Assembly: GCA_021234155.1 (NCBI GenBank)
Contig: JAJEKV010000212.1
Location: 436,001-500,000, forward strand
Source of the DNA: Isoetes taiwanensis
Lineage: Eukaryota > Streptophyta > Lycopodiopsida > Isoetales > Isoetaceae
Reading direction: 5' to 3'
Length of the DNA: 64,000 nucleotides
Below are positions 45,464 to 57,020 of the stretch, one piece after another (within the stretch, counting starts at the first letter, position 1; the number at the start of each line of letters is the position of its first letter). The position numbers were made by a program, and so were the translations under genes. The notes beneath the pieces were generated by a model. It had not been told where the DNA came from. It saw only the letters and a program-made list of their open reading frames with translations, and did no database searches.

Positions 45464-47020
45464 TGTGGCGTTCGGCCCACGGTATCGCTCCGGGGCGTAC
45501 ATTTGCTTTGCCCGTCAGGCGTACCGCGCCACCCGATTGGCGGTATGCGCCAGCGGATAGCCGGTAAAGTAGCCCTAGGGGCAACTTGCTAGGAGTGTTC
45601 ATATATTATTAATGTGCACATGTGCACATTAATGAGAACACACCTTTCCATGTTGGCATATTTTGCCACCTAGCCACTAAAGGCAAGTGGGGCCTTTCCA
45701 ATTATCCCACATGCCAAATTGGGTAATTGGAAACCCTAGCCTAAACCCCATGTCTATTTAGGGTAGGAAAACCCTAGCTTGCTAGTTTTTAGATCCTTAG
45801 GGTTTTAGAGCTCGGTTTTTGGCTGCCCGGGGGCCAAAGCAGCCTCGAGCCATTTGCTTGGCCAGTGCGCCATCGGTTTCCACTGAATTGATCAGCTCGG
45901 CGGGATGGTTGAACTTCGGTCGAGGGAGGAGCCACTCAAGGATCAGGTATTTGGTCAATTTAATAGCTTAAACCGTCTTCTAGTCATAGAATCGGTAGGT
46001 TTAGACTATTAAATTGCCCATATCAATTATCTAGATCTTAGATCTGGGACACTAACTAAAGAACCTAACTCTATGATTGGATCTAGTTCTTTAGTTCTTA
46101 CGTGATATATTTGGATGATGTATTTACGTGAACTCCTTGTATTGGGAAGGGGGGTAGAGGCCCTAAAGCTTGTAGTTGATGCTCCTAGAGTAGCCTCTCT
46201 AGCTGCTTGTAGATTCGGCCTGTGTACAAGAGCCACACACCTGGTTGTGGGTGAAGGGGCAGGCCGGCTAAGAAGGAGATTCATGTCTGATTCTTGAGCG
46301 ATCCCCCCGGTGTGTAAAGCCTACCAGGGGATCATTGTGACTAGGTGCGATGGCTTACCACCCTTGTGCGGGTAAGGCATGGGCTCGACACCGTGAAGTG
46401 GTGTACACTTTCCAGTGGGTTCGGTCGAATCACGGGCGGTGGCCCTCTAGTCACCTTGAGTCGGCATGTAGATCTCACGGAGGGAGTGATCCCTACACGC
46501 CCCATCCCGGGACTGGGATGATGACCCCGGGAATAGCCCTTCGGCTATGCACCCCGTGAACTCTGATCAGTCCCAACACTTTTCAGCCTACTCGCAAAGT
46601 GTGCGGGGGCGGATGGAGTGGACAACCCTATGCCATGTTCTTATGCCGCCAAATCCATTGCCATGAATTACATCATAGCGAACTCACGGAGACCCAAGCC
46701 GTCAGTCATCCTTTGAGTCGAGCCTTGGGTAGGATCCCTATGTGATGTGCTGATCTTTGTCTATGCAGAGATATGAGGAGGACCATCCTTCGAGATGGTC
46801 ACGAGGATGTTGATGTATGTGCTACTCGACATGTATGTTTACGCTTCAGCTAGGTAGGCCCCGAGGGAGCGGGGTAGAATGACACCTTCACTCTTCCCAT
46901 CGGGACTAGATTCACAGTGCGATGATATGTGGAGGGCCCCGTATCGGCATGGAGTGGTGTGGGGGAAGAACTCCTGTTTGTATACGGTGAGTGCACCGTA
47001 TACGAGTAGGGGACGTCACA
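45464..47020 (+). repeat. Right LTR of the chromovirus
   Basis: Starts TGTGGCGTTC and ends ACGTCACA, followed by the TSD TAGCT. The 26-bp palindrome is at 45608-45633. Differences from the left LTR are mostly short indels. Confidence 0.9.
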
Positions 47021-47025
47021 TAGCT

Positions 47026-47326
47026 CGAGCCAGGAAGCCCCAAAACTACTGGTATATGAGGACTAGATGTTGCAATAAACTTCCTTGAAGTGGACTTGAG
47101 AGGGGTATCATATATTTTCTACTTGTACCAGAAGAGGTCGCCGCCCATCGACCTCAACAACTATTGGATGCTCAAGCCTTACAATAGAAATCATGTAATT
47201 AGAAGCAAACACATAATTAATGAAATAAGCGTTCACTCGGCAATCATGTTGAACAAAGGTACAAGTTGAAGCATCTTCCAACTTAACAATCATAGATTCT
47301 TCACATAGATCTGCCTTTTTCTGCAA
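47026..47326 (-). pseudogene. Older Ty3/gypsy protease fragment, minus strand
   Basis: The minus-strand frame from 47326 contains NAYFINYVFASNYMISI and LEHPIVVEVDGRRPL, the layout after the DSGA site of Ty3 proteases (FI...F, L..P, VVDG.PL). The DSGA itself is replaced or shifted (VQHDC). It is the other half of the element at 32880-33960. Confidence 0.65.
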
Positions 47327-47544
47327 GCATCAACAGGTTGGATTAACTCTCAAACAGCATCAACCAGTCGATTTTAATAACTCGACACCTCTTTGGCCTG
47401 AATCAGACAACTACGGTCACATTTGCTAGGTCTTGGACACAGGGGTTCAAGCATAGGGTTTGTATCAGAGGGAATTACCCCTTCAAATTTGGGCTATGCG
47501 TGTTCATTCAAATTTCTTCAGACTCGTGACCAAGCGGTTTGCCA
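47327..47544. other. Short spacer between chromovirus flank and copia
   Basis: No coding signal. The last five bases, TGCCA (47540-47544), are the left TSD of the copia element. Confidence 0.6.
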
Positions 47545-48095
47545 TGTTGGAAGATAAGAATTCTTTCAAGCATCTGAGGTCAGAGAACTTGAACCTAGTT
47601 CATAATACAATAATGCCCAGACTATGTTGAAGACATCGAAATCAAAGAGAGAACATAGCTAACCTATGGTCTATATGACATTAGGTTATGAAGCATAAGA
47701 CCATTGAGTTAAATATTGGACCATTGAGTTAAATATTGATTTAGGGGTTATGAACGGTGGAGGGAATATAGCTTTGAATTTAGAAAGCATATCCACAGAT
47801 GAGCACCGAGCTGCTACAGCGATGGGAGCTGCAAAGCGGCCGGACCTGCACCATTCGGTGAGGTCTGGCCCTATAAATTAAACTATGCTGGAGATGTTCT
47901 CGAAGATCCTTGTAATGTATGCTTGTGTTGTCGGGGTAAAAGCTTCAGTATCCTAGTTAAGGCCTATGAACAGTGAGTTATTCCAATGGTTAATGGTTGA
48001 TAGTATCAATTCATTTGCTATACTATTGAATAGTAAAAGTCTAGTTAGTCATTATCAAATCGAATCTTGTTGTTTAAACCATTGAATTCTCTTCA
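47545..48095 (+). repeat. Left LTR of copia
   Basis: 551 bp, almost identical to the right LTR. The right copy carries an extra AAGGTGAAAATGAAAGCG-like 17-18 bp insert near 52943. Confidence 0.95.
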
Positions 48096-48097
48096 AT

Positions 48098-48109
48098 TGG
48101 TATCAGAGC
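48098..48109 (+). promoter_or_regulatory. Primer-binding site for initiator tRNA-Met
   Basis: TGGTATCAGAGC, perfect, two bases after the left LTR. Confidence 0.9.
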
Positions 48110-48117
48110 TAATAACT

Positions 48118-49953
48118 ATGACTACTAGACTGGGTGCATCTTTGTTAAGTGCAGTAGAAGTGTTCAGAGGCACAGGGGGCTTCCAAGTGTGGAAGGAAAA
48201 GATCAAGGAGATCTTGGAGGTGGAGGGGCTTTGGCCCTATGTTGGAGAAGATGCTAGCAGTAATGAAGTGAGTGGCACAGCAGCTACAACTGTCTCCACA
48301 GCAGATGAAGGATCTAGCTCTGGAGAAGTTGAGGTAACCAGCTCAAACATTAATGCAAAGTTGATTGAGGCTAAGAGTATTGTTACAGTTAAGTTGAGTC
48401 CTAGCATCTTGTTAAAAGTGAGAGGAATGAATCCTAGAGCAATCTGGAAATATCTTATTAAAACTTATGAAAATAAGACCTCTTCCCAGCTAGATGTACT
48501 CGATAGAGAACTTAGAAATCTGAAGTTTCATGAGAAAGATGACATAACAGATTTCTTTCAAAAATTTGACAACTTGATAGCAGATCTAGAAGCAGCAGGG
48601 GTCATAATAACTAATGAACATCAAGTCATGTCAATTGCTCGAGCATTCTCTGATTATGACCAGCTATCCACCTTAGTCAGGAATATTGCCAAGTCAAGGG
48701 AAGAAGCAGAAGAATTGGAGCAAAAGAAATTATTAGGAGAATATGATAAACAATCCGAGGTTCTTTATGTTGGGAAGACAAAAGGCAGATCTGAGAAAGG
48801 TAAAATGGGACCCTGCTATCATTGCAATGCATATGGGCACTTAAAATATAACTGCCCTAAACTAGCAAAAGACAATAGGTGCTTCAATTGTGATGGACTG
48901 GGGCATCAAGCAGCAAACTGCTCTAGCCCTAAAGATTTTGCAAAAGGAAAAGGTAGAGGAGAGACAAGGGGAAATGCAAGAGGAAGATTCAACAATAGAG
49001 GGAGAGGCAGGGGAAGGAATACCTCTGCTGTAAATTTAACAAAGGAGGTCAGCAATTCAGAAAAGGAGGAATTGGACGAGAATGAAGAGGTAAGAGAGAA
49101 ATGTTTTAACACTTTGACTGTAAATGAGACTAAAAATAATAGTGACTTGCTTGTTTTAGATTCTGGAGCTACGAGATGCGTAATCAAACAAGCAAGTCAA
49201 CTTAAAAATAAGACAAGGAGAAGTTCAAGTTACATACAACTTGGAGATGGGAAATTGCAACAAGTGGAAGAAGCTGGAATGTTGGAGATTTTTGATTTGA
49301 CTGGAAAGCCTGTAGAACTCAGAGATGTTTTATGTGTACCATCAATTATCAGAAATTTAATTTCTGTTAGTCAATTGGTTGATCTCGGGTACAAAGTATG
49401 TTTTGAAAAAACTCATTGTAATATTTTCCTTGGCAATGAATTAAAGTTTTTGGCAAAAAGAGTAGGCAATTTGTTTGCACTTGACAAGATTAATGTTGAA
49501 GGCAATGTAAATTTGGTTACTGCTAAAGAATGGCATGAAAGGCTGAGTCATACTCACATGAACAACATAAATTATATGATTAAGAATGGGATGATTGTAG
49601 GAGAAGAACAAAAGGATCACTTCCTTTGTGAAGGATGCCTTTTAGGAAAGCATACAAGGCTGAGTTTTAAAAGGTCAACAAAAAGAGCAAAAGGTATTTT
49701 AGACCTTATACACACTGATTTATGTGGTCCAATTAATGTGACCAGCATGTCAGGGAAGAAGTATTTCATAACGTTTATAGATGATTACTCAAGGAAAACT
49801 AAGTGTTATATCTTAAGGCACAAAGACCAAGCCTTCACAGCATACAAATTATTTGAGAAAGAAATGGAAAGAAGATCAAATGTGTCAGGTCTGACAGAGG
49901 AGGAGAATTCCTCTCAGAGGAATTTAAAAGACATTGCAAAGCTAAGGGGATAA
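48118..49953 (+). pseudogene. Copia gag, protease and first part of integrase
   Basis: ATG at 48118 (MTTRLGASLLSAVEVF) is the first ATG after the primer-binding site. Gag has two CCHC zinc knuckles (CYHCNAYGHLKYNC and CFNCDGLGHQAANC, about 48811-48924). The protease site is LVLDSGAT (about 49152-49175). The integrase zinc domain is HERLSHTHMNN with CEGCLLGKH, and the core starts at HTDLCGPINV (about 49710). A frameshift near 49885 diverts the frame to a stop at 49953; the true integrase continues in another frame (GVAERKN, about 49997). Confidence 0.9.
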
Positions 49954-50420
49954 GGAGGCAACTAACCTGCAGGTACACATCTCAGCAAAACGGAGTGGCA
50001 GAAAGGAAGAACATGACAATTCTAGATGCAGTTCGATCCATGCTAAAACACTCAGGTATGCCAAATTTTTTATGGGATGAAGCAGTTTAAACTGCTGTGC
50101 TAATTCAAAATAAAGTGCCTTCCTCATCTATCAATGGTAAAACCCCTGATGAGATGTGGAATGGCAATGTGCCTTCATACGAAATGTTCAAAGTTTATGG
50201 ATGTTTGGTGTTTGCTCATGTTCCAAAGGAACTCAGAAAAAAATTAGATGACAGGGCTATAAAATGCTTCTTAGCAGGCTATGACAAGCAAGCAAAGGCT
50301 TATAGACTTTATGTTGAGTCTAAAAGGCAAATCATTATTGGTATTCGATGAGAACACGCTCTATAAAGACAGAAATAGAATAATAGATCATAGGGAAATG
50401 GAGATGACAACCAAGGAAGA
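49885..50420 (+). pseudogene. Copia integrase, second part, broken
   Basis: The shifted frame runs through QQNGVAERKN and MPNFLWDEAV to an in-frame TAA at 50088-50090, then on through NGKTPDEMWNG and VYGCLVFAHVP to a further frame change near 50345. The conserved YTSQQNGVAERKN block shows the integrase C-terminal core is otherwise kept. Confidence 0.85.
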
Positions 50421-50422
50421 AG

Positions 50423-51391
50423 ATGCACAAGGTAATGAATAGTGAAACAGAAAATGAGGAGGCATCAGAACAGAGAAATGAAATAGATAATGAAGACATT
50501 GAAGCCAAGGAGACTGAACAAGGTGTTGAACAGGCTGGAAAACACAAGAGGAAAAGAAAATCAGAAGTGGAAAAACTCAAAAGGGAATTAGAAATAGATG
50601 CAGATGAATATGGCAGAAATGAGCAGGGGAAAAGCAAAAGGTTAATAAATGAGGCAGTGGATATAAATCAGGTGATGGCAATATTTGAACCAAAGACTCC
50701 ATTGAATTATGAGGAGGCGTTGCAAGATGAAGAATCAGAAATGTGGAAGCAAGCTATGAAAGAGGAAATAAATGCATTTGTTAGAACCAACACATATCAG
50801 GTTGTGCCAAAACCCAACAATAAAAATATTATAGGATGTAAGTGGATTTACAAGCTTAAAACTGGAGCAAATGGGGAACATAAATACAAGGCCAGGCTAG
50901 TTGCACAAGGATTTACACAAAGGAAAGGCTTGGATTATGATGAGACATTCTCACCCATTGTAAAGTTGACAAGCATAAGGATTTTGTTAGCCTATGCAAA
51001 TGCAAACAGTTTGGAAGTACATCACATGGATGTGAGCACGGCTTTCTTAAATGCTGAAATTGATGAGGAAGTATACATGAAGCAACCACTTGGATTTGAA
51101 GATGAAAAGGAAAACATGGTTTGGAAACTCAACCGAGCTGTTTATGGCTTAAAGCAGTCACCAAGGTTATGGTATAAGTGCATAGACAAGTACTTGCAAG
51201 AACAAGAATTTACACAATTTTTGAATGATGGAAACATGTACATTTTAAACAGGGGAGATCAGTTTTGCATCATAGCATTATATGTCGATGATAGCATCAT
51301 GGTTGCAAGTGACATGGATATCTTAAATCACTGCAAACAAATACTCCAGAACAGATACCAAATGGTGGATCTAGGGGAATTAAAAAGGTAA
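50423..51391 (+). pseudogene. Copia reverse transcriptase
   Basis: An acidic linker is followed by the RT domain: GCKWIYKLK, HMDVSTAFLNAEIDEEVYMK (about 51026-51085), VYGLKQSPRLWY and the catalytic YVDD (51281-51292). The frame shifts near 51390 into the RNase H part. Confidence 0.92.
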
Positions 51392-51413
51392 CAGGGGCAA
51401 AAGAAAGAAAAGG

Positions 51414-52262
51414 TTGACAATCACACAGACATGCAACATTCAAGGGATGTTAAAAAGATTTAACATGGCAGAATGCAATGTAGCAAGGACTCCAATATCA
51501 CAGGGACTGAAACTCTCATCAGAAATGAGCCCCAAGACTGAACAAGAAATAGAACAAATGGCAAATGTTCCCTATAGGGAATTAATTGGCTGCCTATTGT
51601 TTGTATCTAATAGCACAAGGCCAGATATAGCATTTACAGTGAGCTTGCTAAGCAGATTCAGCAATAATCCTGGATATCAACATTGGAGTGCAGCAAAAAG
51701 AGTATTGAGATATCTCAAACATACCATGCATCATGGTCTCACATATGCAAATGATAATTTGACACTAACAGGATATGCAGATGCAGACTGGGGAAATGAT
51801 TTAGACACTAGAAAATCAACTTCAGGGTGCCTGATGCTAGGAGGAGCAACAATTGCCTGGAAAAGCAAGAAACAAACTTGTGTGGCTATGTCAACAGCTG
51901 AAGCTGAGTACAACTCAGCAACATTGGCAGCAAAAGAAATAGCATGGACCAGGCGTCTTCTAGAAGAACTAAAGGTATGTCAAAACTTGCCTACAGTATT
52001 ATACTCAGATAGTTTGAGTTGCATAGCTATTACCAAGAACCCAGTACTTCATCAAAGAACTAAGCATATAGAATTACATGTCCATTTTATCAGAGATTTG
52101 GTTGCCAAGAACATTATTACAGTGCAGTACATTGGAACAAATGAACAAGTTGCAGATGTGCTGATTAAAGGGTTATCAGAGATTAAGTTCTCAAAATTTA
52201 AAAGTGACATGGGAATTCTAGAGTTTCACCAGGGTCAAAAAATTAGCTTTAAAGAAAGTTAA
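51414..52262 (+). pseudogene. Copia RNase H domain
   Basis: TRPDIAFTVSLLSRF leads into RNase H with YADADWGND, STAEAEY and KHIELHVHFIRD. Catalytic acidic residues are present (ADAD, EAEY, YSDS). It ends at 52262 in the 3' untranslated region. The proper frame is joined to RT by the shift at about 51390. Confidence 0.92.
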
Positions 52263-52263
52263 C

Positions 52264-52557
52264 AGTTGCAGACAGTAATAAGTTCTCACGTGACATTTAT
52301 ATGGAGACTGTGGCAAGTATATGCAGTTGGAATATATTTGAAAGAAAAGAGAATTGTTGAATGGAAAGAGCTCATGCTGTACAGATATATGCATTTGAAC
52401 AATATTCTACAGTTGCAGACAGTAATAGGTCCTCTCTTAACAATTATATGCAGACTATGGCAAGTATATGCAGTTGGAATATATTTGAAAGAAAAGAGAA
52501 TTGTTCAATGGAAAGAATTCATTCTGTACAGGTATATGCAGTCAAAAATATTCTGTA
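52264..52557 (+). repeat. 147-bp tandem duplication in copia 3' region
   Basis: Copies begin AGTTGCAGACAGTAATA at 52264 and 52411, with a third partial piece near 52550-52575. The duplication ends shortly before the polypurine tract. Confidence 0.85.
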
Positions 52558-52592
52558 CAGGTAGCTGCAGTTGAATGATATATCAGATGTTT

Positions 52593-52606
52593 GAAAGAAA
52601 GGGGAA
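52593..52606 (+). promoter_or_regulatory. Polypurine tract of copia
   Basis: GAAAGAAAGGGGAA abuts the right LTR. Confidence 0.85.
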
Positions 52607-53172
52607 TGTTGGAAGATAAGAATTCTTTCAAGCATCTGAGGTCAGAGAACTTGAACCTAGTTCATAATACAATAATGCCCAGACTATGTTGAAGACATCG
52701 AAATCAAAGAGAGAACATAACTAACCTATGGTCTATATGACATTAGGTTATGAAGCATAAGACCATTGAGTTAAATATTGGACCATTGAGTTAAATATTG
52801 ATTTAGGGGTTATGAACGGTGGAGGGAATATAGCTTTGAATTTAGAAAGCAGATCCACATATGAGCACCGAGCTGCTACAGCGATGGAAGCTGCAAAGCG
52901 GCCGGACCTGCACCATTCGGTGAGGTCTGGCCCTATAAATTAAGGTGAAAATGAAAGCGAACTATGCTGGAGATGTTCTCGAAGATCCTTGTAATGTATG
53001 CTTGTGTTGTCGGGGTAAAAGCTTCAGTATCCTAGTTAAGGCCTATGAACAGTGAGTTATTCCAATGGTTAATGGTTGATAGTATCAATTCATTTGCTAT
53101 ACTATTGAATAGTAAAAGTCTAGTTAGTCATTATCAAATCGAATCTTGTTTTAAACCATTGAATTCTCTTCA
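52607..53172 (+). repeat. Right LTR of copia
   Basis: 566 bp. Starts TGTTGGAAG, ends TTCTCTTCA, and is followed by the TSD TGCCA (53173-53177). Confidence 0.95.
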
Positions 53173-53226
53173 TGCCACATAGATACAACCAATCAAGTTC
53201 TGGAGCAGCATGGCACTAATTCCTGT

Positions 53227-53417
53227 AGGCTGTTGAGATTGTTTGGATATCTAAATTGCACCAGTTTTGGAATTTAGCTTTGGGCTCCTGCACATGATTT
53301 CAGCTCATAGACATTTATTCTGCTAGGCTATTGAGATTGTTTGGATATCTAGTTTGCATCTGTTTTGATATCCAGCTTAAGGCTCCTGTGGATGATTTCA
53401 GCACATAGATATCATGA
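53227..53417 (+). repeat. Tandem duplication with 98-bp period
   Basis: AGGCT(G/A)TTGAGATTGTTTG begins at 53227 and 53325. The copies diverge moderately in the middle and share GGCTCCTG and GATGATTTCAGC-like ends. Confidence 0.75.
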
Positions 53418-54300
53418 CTCGTAAAAGCACGCGCATGGCAAGAGAGACTCGCAAAGCCAAGAACATGTCAAGAACACTCCTGGAAACCTCTGAAAAACTC
53501 TATGGATCCTACCATTGAACATTACCTCCTTACAATGACCCTTTTTCAATTCCAGCGGCCTATTCTAGCACAAAATGTGCACAATATGGTTTTGGATAAT
53601 GTGATAACCTGGATGCTCAGATTCAATGCCTGCTGCCACCCGCTCTTGCAGGATTCAAATGATCCGGTCCAACACCACTATCGTAGGGACCCCTGTTCGG
53701 TTATCCTTGGGAAAGTGGGTACAACTTTAGGAGCTAGTGCTAGAATCAATAGTTAATAATAGTGTTTTGCCACCAGAGCCTGTCACAATGCTCGATGATG
53801 AGGATAGAATAGACATGGTAGACATGTCCACACATGCTTCGACTGAGGGGTTATTGCACACTAGACATGCAAAAACTCCCACTTTTGAGATCGCCATGCC
53901 ACTAGAGGACAAACATCATACACAAACCCTGAACCTGCATATCGTCGGTATTGTAAAAACGAGCATTTGTCCTGCTACAGATGGGGAGATACATTTTTTT
54001 ACCAAAGAGTCGTCACATTGGGTTGGGGCAACATGACTCGACCATCCTCATTACCTCGTAGTCCATTTTAGTGATGCCATTTTGTGGTTACATATACTGA
54101 GGCATGGCAATATTCTAGAAGAGAACACCTTTTCATTCAAGAAGAGCTAACCCCAGCAACCTGCAAGATGATTGTCAATGGCTTTGGAATTAGAAACAAA
54201 ATATGATTGCATCTTTCTCGCTTATACTCAAATAGATGATTGTCGCATCGAGCTGCAAATAATCTTCTCCAAGGACTTGGAATCTTCTATGGTAAACAAT
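53418..54300. other. Unassigned, probably decayed repeat sequence
   Basis: Short frames at 53502-53756 and 53737-54036 (for example PEPVTMLDDEDRIDMVDMS) show no recognised domain. They may be the N-terminal side of the LINE that follows. Confidence 0.3.
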
Positions 54301-54309
54301 TTATATTCT

Positions 54310-55310
54310 TAGAATTCTCCTCTCCAATATTGTTTGGCCTCTACATTGACCAACATTGATCATTGTTTGGCCTCCTAGCCCACACCCCTGATGCCATGCA
54401 ACAGCACCTACATGGCCTAGATAGTTTCTGTCGGGCCACTGGAACGAGGGTTAATTTGGCCAAAACTAGGGTCTTGCTTGTCTCATCTTCACACCAGCCA
54501 AGGCTTCACTTCTTCACTTATCGGGGGGTAAAATGGAGGTGGCACACATTTACAAGTACCTGGGCATAAAGTTCCCCACCACTACATACTGGAACACTTA
54601 TATTCAATTACGGGTGACCGCGGATTGGAAGGCACTTTATGCGATGCAGAATAACAGTTACAAAGCAGAGTTGTATGACTGGCCCCATCTGTCCCACTTG
54701 TTCAGGGTTCTGGTGAAACCTGTTCTTTTATATAGGGTCAAAGTCTGGGGTCCAGTTATATCCCCAGCCACGTGGAATGAATTGGAGCAGGTACAAAAAG
54801 CCTTTCTGGTACGGGGTACGGTCGCTCGGGGTGAAATCTACAGTTCCATATCAGATCCTTCTGCAGGAGATAGGTTTCTTGCCTCAGCGGGCCGCTCTTG
54901 ACTGCCACATTATTTACTTCCAGAAGGTGACTGGTATGGGCAATGAATGTCTTCCCAACCTGGCTTATATTGCGCCATGGGCCCGCAGCGCCTCAAGGCA
55001 TGCTGGAAGGAGAGGCCATCACAGTGGTTCTCTAGATGTAACGTAATAGGTGCATCCAAGTTGAAACTGAAGAGAACCACCATCAGTTGCAGCAATATCT
55101 AGATGCTTCTTTCTCAACAAGCTTTGGGATAGTTGGGCCCATGAACATATTAAGACAACACAAGGTCCAGATCAACTCCACGCTTGCACCTGGTCCACAA
55201 CGCTACCTCCGGGCATATTTGCCACTGAAAAAGTGCAGATTGATAGCTTCCATTCGCAAAAGTGCACATCGCTTACGAATTGAGACAAGCAGATGGGCTC
55301 GGGAGGCATG
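54310..55310 (+). pseudogene. LINE reverse transcriptase remnant, second lineage
   Basis: SPILFGLYIDQH (about 54328) is followed by LLAHTPDAMQQHLHGLDSFC and VNLAKTRVLL (about 54367-54480), then IYKYLGIKF (about 54545-54571). HLFRVLVKPVLLYRVKVWG and ELEQVQKAFLVR (about 54703-54816) are the thumb and C-terminal region of a non-LTR RT. The YADD block is missing: a stop stands where it should be. The sequence differs clearly from the LINEs at 9.5 and 28 kb. The frame breaks again after about 54820. Confidence 0.75.
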
Positions 55311-56569
55311 ATAGACTGTGCTTGTGTTGCTAACAGGGTGCTATTGGAGATGAAAGCCACACTCTGTAGCATTGTCCGGCATTTAGTCACATTTCGCCCG
55401 GTTATCTTTGAAGTTAATCACCCCTAACCAAATTTGCATGTCTTGTTGGATATAATGTCAGTGGGCACGCTAGAATCTTATCTCCATGACATCATGGATG
55501 CCCGCACTCAATTATGTCCTCGGACGAGGCGGTGCAATGAGACACATCATAATGTACCATTGTCATATATCATTTATGCTGATCTCGGCATACCAAATAA
55601 TGCCAAGTTTTTTTCCTCGAAAACTCTCTTGGGGGAGGGAGGGAGGGGGGGGGTTTCAATCCTAGCAAGATGGTGGTTGTATTCCTTGTTTGGGTCCCAT
55701 AGGCCAATTGGTCTCCACGGACGATGAAAATCAATTCAATTCAATTCAATTCTCTTCTAATCGATTCAAAAGTTGGAAATATAAAGATCAACTTAAGATC
55801 AATATATTAAGGTCGAAAACCAAAGGAGTACATCAAACTTCAAACTTAATAATTAATGAGGCCTTCAAAATACCCAACCTTGGGTACCTTCTGGGTTCCC
55901 AATAGAGAAATAAACTGGCCTATATCTGGCAGGCTTGCCTTCTTGTTGCAGAATTGCATTTGGATCTTGCAGGGTAGTGAAGCTATGCAGAAACATTGGT
56001 TGTGAAGAGTTAGGCGGCTATGGCTCTCCATCGGACCAAGAATAGGTTCTGTATGTATTTCTCAAAACTTCTGCACACATTTCTTCTAAAAAAACATATT
56101 CTGGAGGTATGAAATTATTTTGGCAGTTTAATACCTCAACCAGAAATCATCTACTGGAGACGCATCATCTACTGGACGCATCCATGCAAACATCAGCACG
56201 CCCGCAAGATTCCTTGGGACATGTCCGTGAAATAAAAAGGGTAAAATAAAATAAAATTTAAAATTTTGTATTTTTTTTCGTGTAGGCTTTTTTTGTTTCA
56301 ACAAGACCCAACTGACGCATCCACGCCAACTAGACATGTCCGTGAAAAAAAAATTCCTGGTACGGACACGTCTAGTGTGTTGCCGTGGACACCGGATTTT
56401 CTAGTGGATGCGTCCATTGGGCCTCCCGGTGCCGAATGGCGCAAAGGAGGATTGGGCATCAAAGCTGGGTTAAGCCAAAACCGAGAATTAACCGGTGAAC
56501 CGGATGGCTTTCGAGGCCCGAACCATCCTTGAGCGTGGCTATGGCCGGTGGAAACACTTGGCATTCTTA
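55311..56569. other. Non-coding, low-complexity tracts
   Basis: A G-rich run (GGGAGGGAGGGAGGGG) lies at about 55627-55651, and a short CAATT repeat at about 55733-55752. Words ACTGGACGCATC and GACATGTCCGTG recur at 56140-56400. No gene is supported. Confidence 0.4.
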
Positions 56570-57020
56570 GGGTTCGCTAGCGAACTAACGAAGTGCGTCA
56601 CGCAGCATTGGCGGGGCGTCGATTGGGTGCGGGCCACCTAGGGTTCGCCGGTAGATCTGGTGACCCACATCTGTGGCGAGGCGTCGAGGGAATATAGCGT
56701 CGGTGGGTGCCGACCACCCCTCACGGATTCGCCAGTGGCGAATCCGGAATTAACGAGCCGTCACGGTAGCCGCCCGATGCCGCCCATTACAGCGCCGCAC
56801 TCGGCCGAGGGGTTCGCCCGGCGAACCACAGCCCTTTCTACGCCGTACTCCAAGCCCCTCGCCCACACCTGCCAAGCCTGCAACTAACCCCCGGGTTCGG
56901 GTTAAGCCAGGCGAACCGGTAGAACCCGACCCCCACTGCGGCGAGGCTCGCTTGGTCGGTGAGCAAACTTTGCGGGTTCGCCCAGGCGAATTTTCCGGGT
57001 TCGCCTGGGCGAACCCACTT
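56570..57020. repeat. GC-rich tract with recurrent GGTTCGC words
   Basis: GGTTCGC or its complement GCGAACC recurs many times. GGTTCGCCCAGGCGAA and GGGTTCGCCTGGGCGAACCC at about 56974-57017 can form strong hairpins. Base composition is much richer in GC than the flanks. Confidence 0.6.

Larger units (their letters stand above)
33966..47020 (+). mobile_element. Ty3/gypsy chromovirus, 13,055 bp, inserted in an older Ty3 element
   Basis: Long terminal repeats of about 1.58 and 1.56 kb flank gag, protease, RT, RNase H, integrase and a chromodomain-like end, all on +. The LTR starts TGTGACGT and ends ACGTCACA (intact in the left start and right end respectively). The TSD is TAGCT on both sides. 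The insertion splits an older minus-strand Ty3 element between its protease and RT. About 4 kb of extra sequence lies between the primer-binding site and gag. The reading frames are broken many times by 1-2-base indels, while protein motifs remain easy to read. Confidence 0.92.
47545..53172 (+). mobile_element. Ty1/copia retrotransposon, 5,628 bp
   Basis: LTRs at 47545-48095 and 52607-53172 start TGTTGGAAG and end TTCTCTTCA. A perfect TGCCA TSD flanks it (47540-47544; 53173-53177). The internal order gag, protease, integrase, RT, RNase H is that of Ty1/copia. Coding is interrupted by a few frame changes and one stop, and the two LTRs are nearly identical, so the insertion is comparatively recent. 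Confidence 0.95.

Noticed and set aside
48067-48117. Copia gag start inside the LTR end
   Set aside because: The first codon would be TTG and the sequence is LTR and primer-binding site; ATG at 48118 is better.
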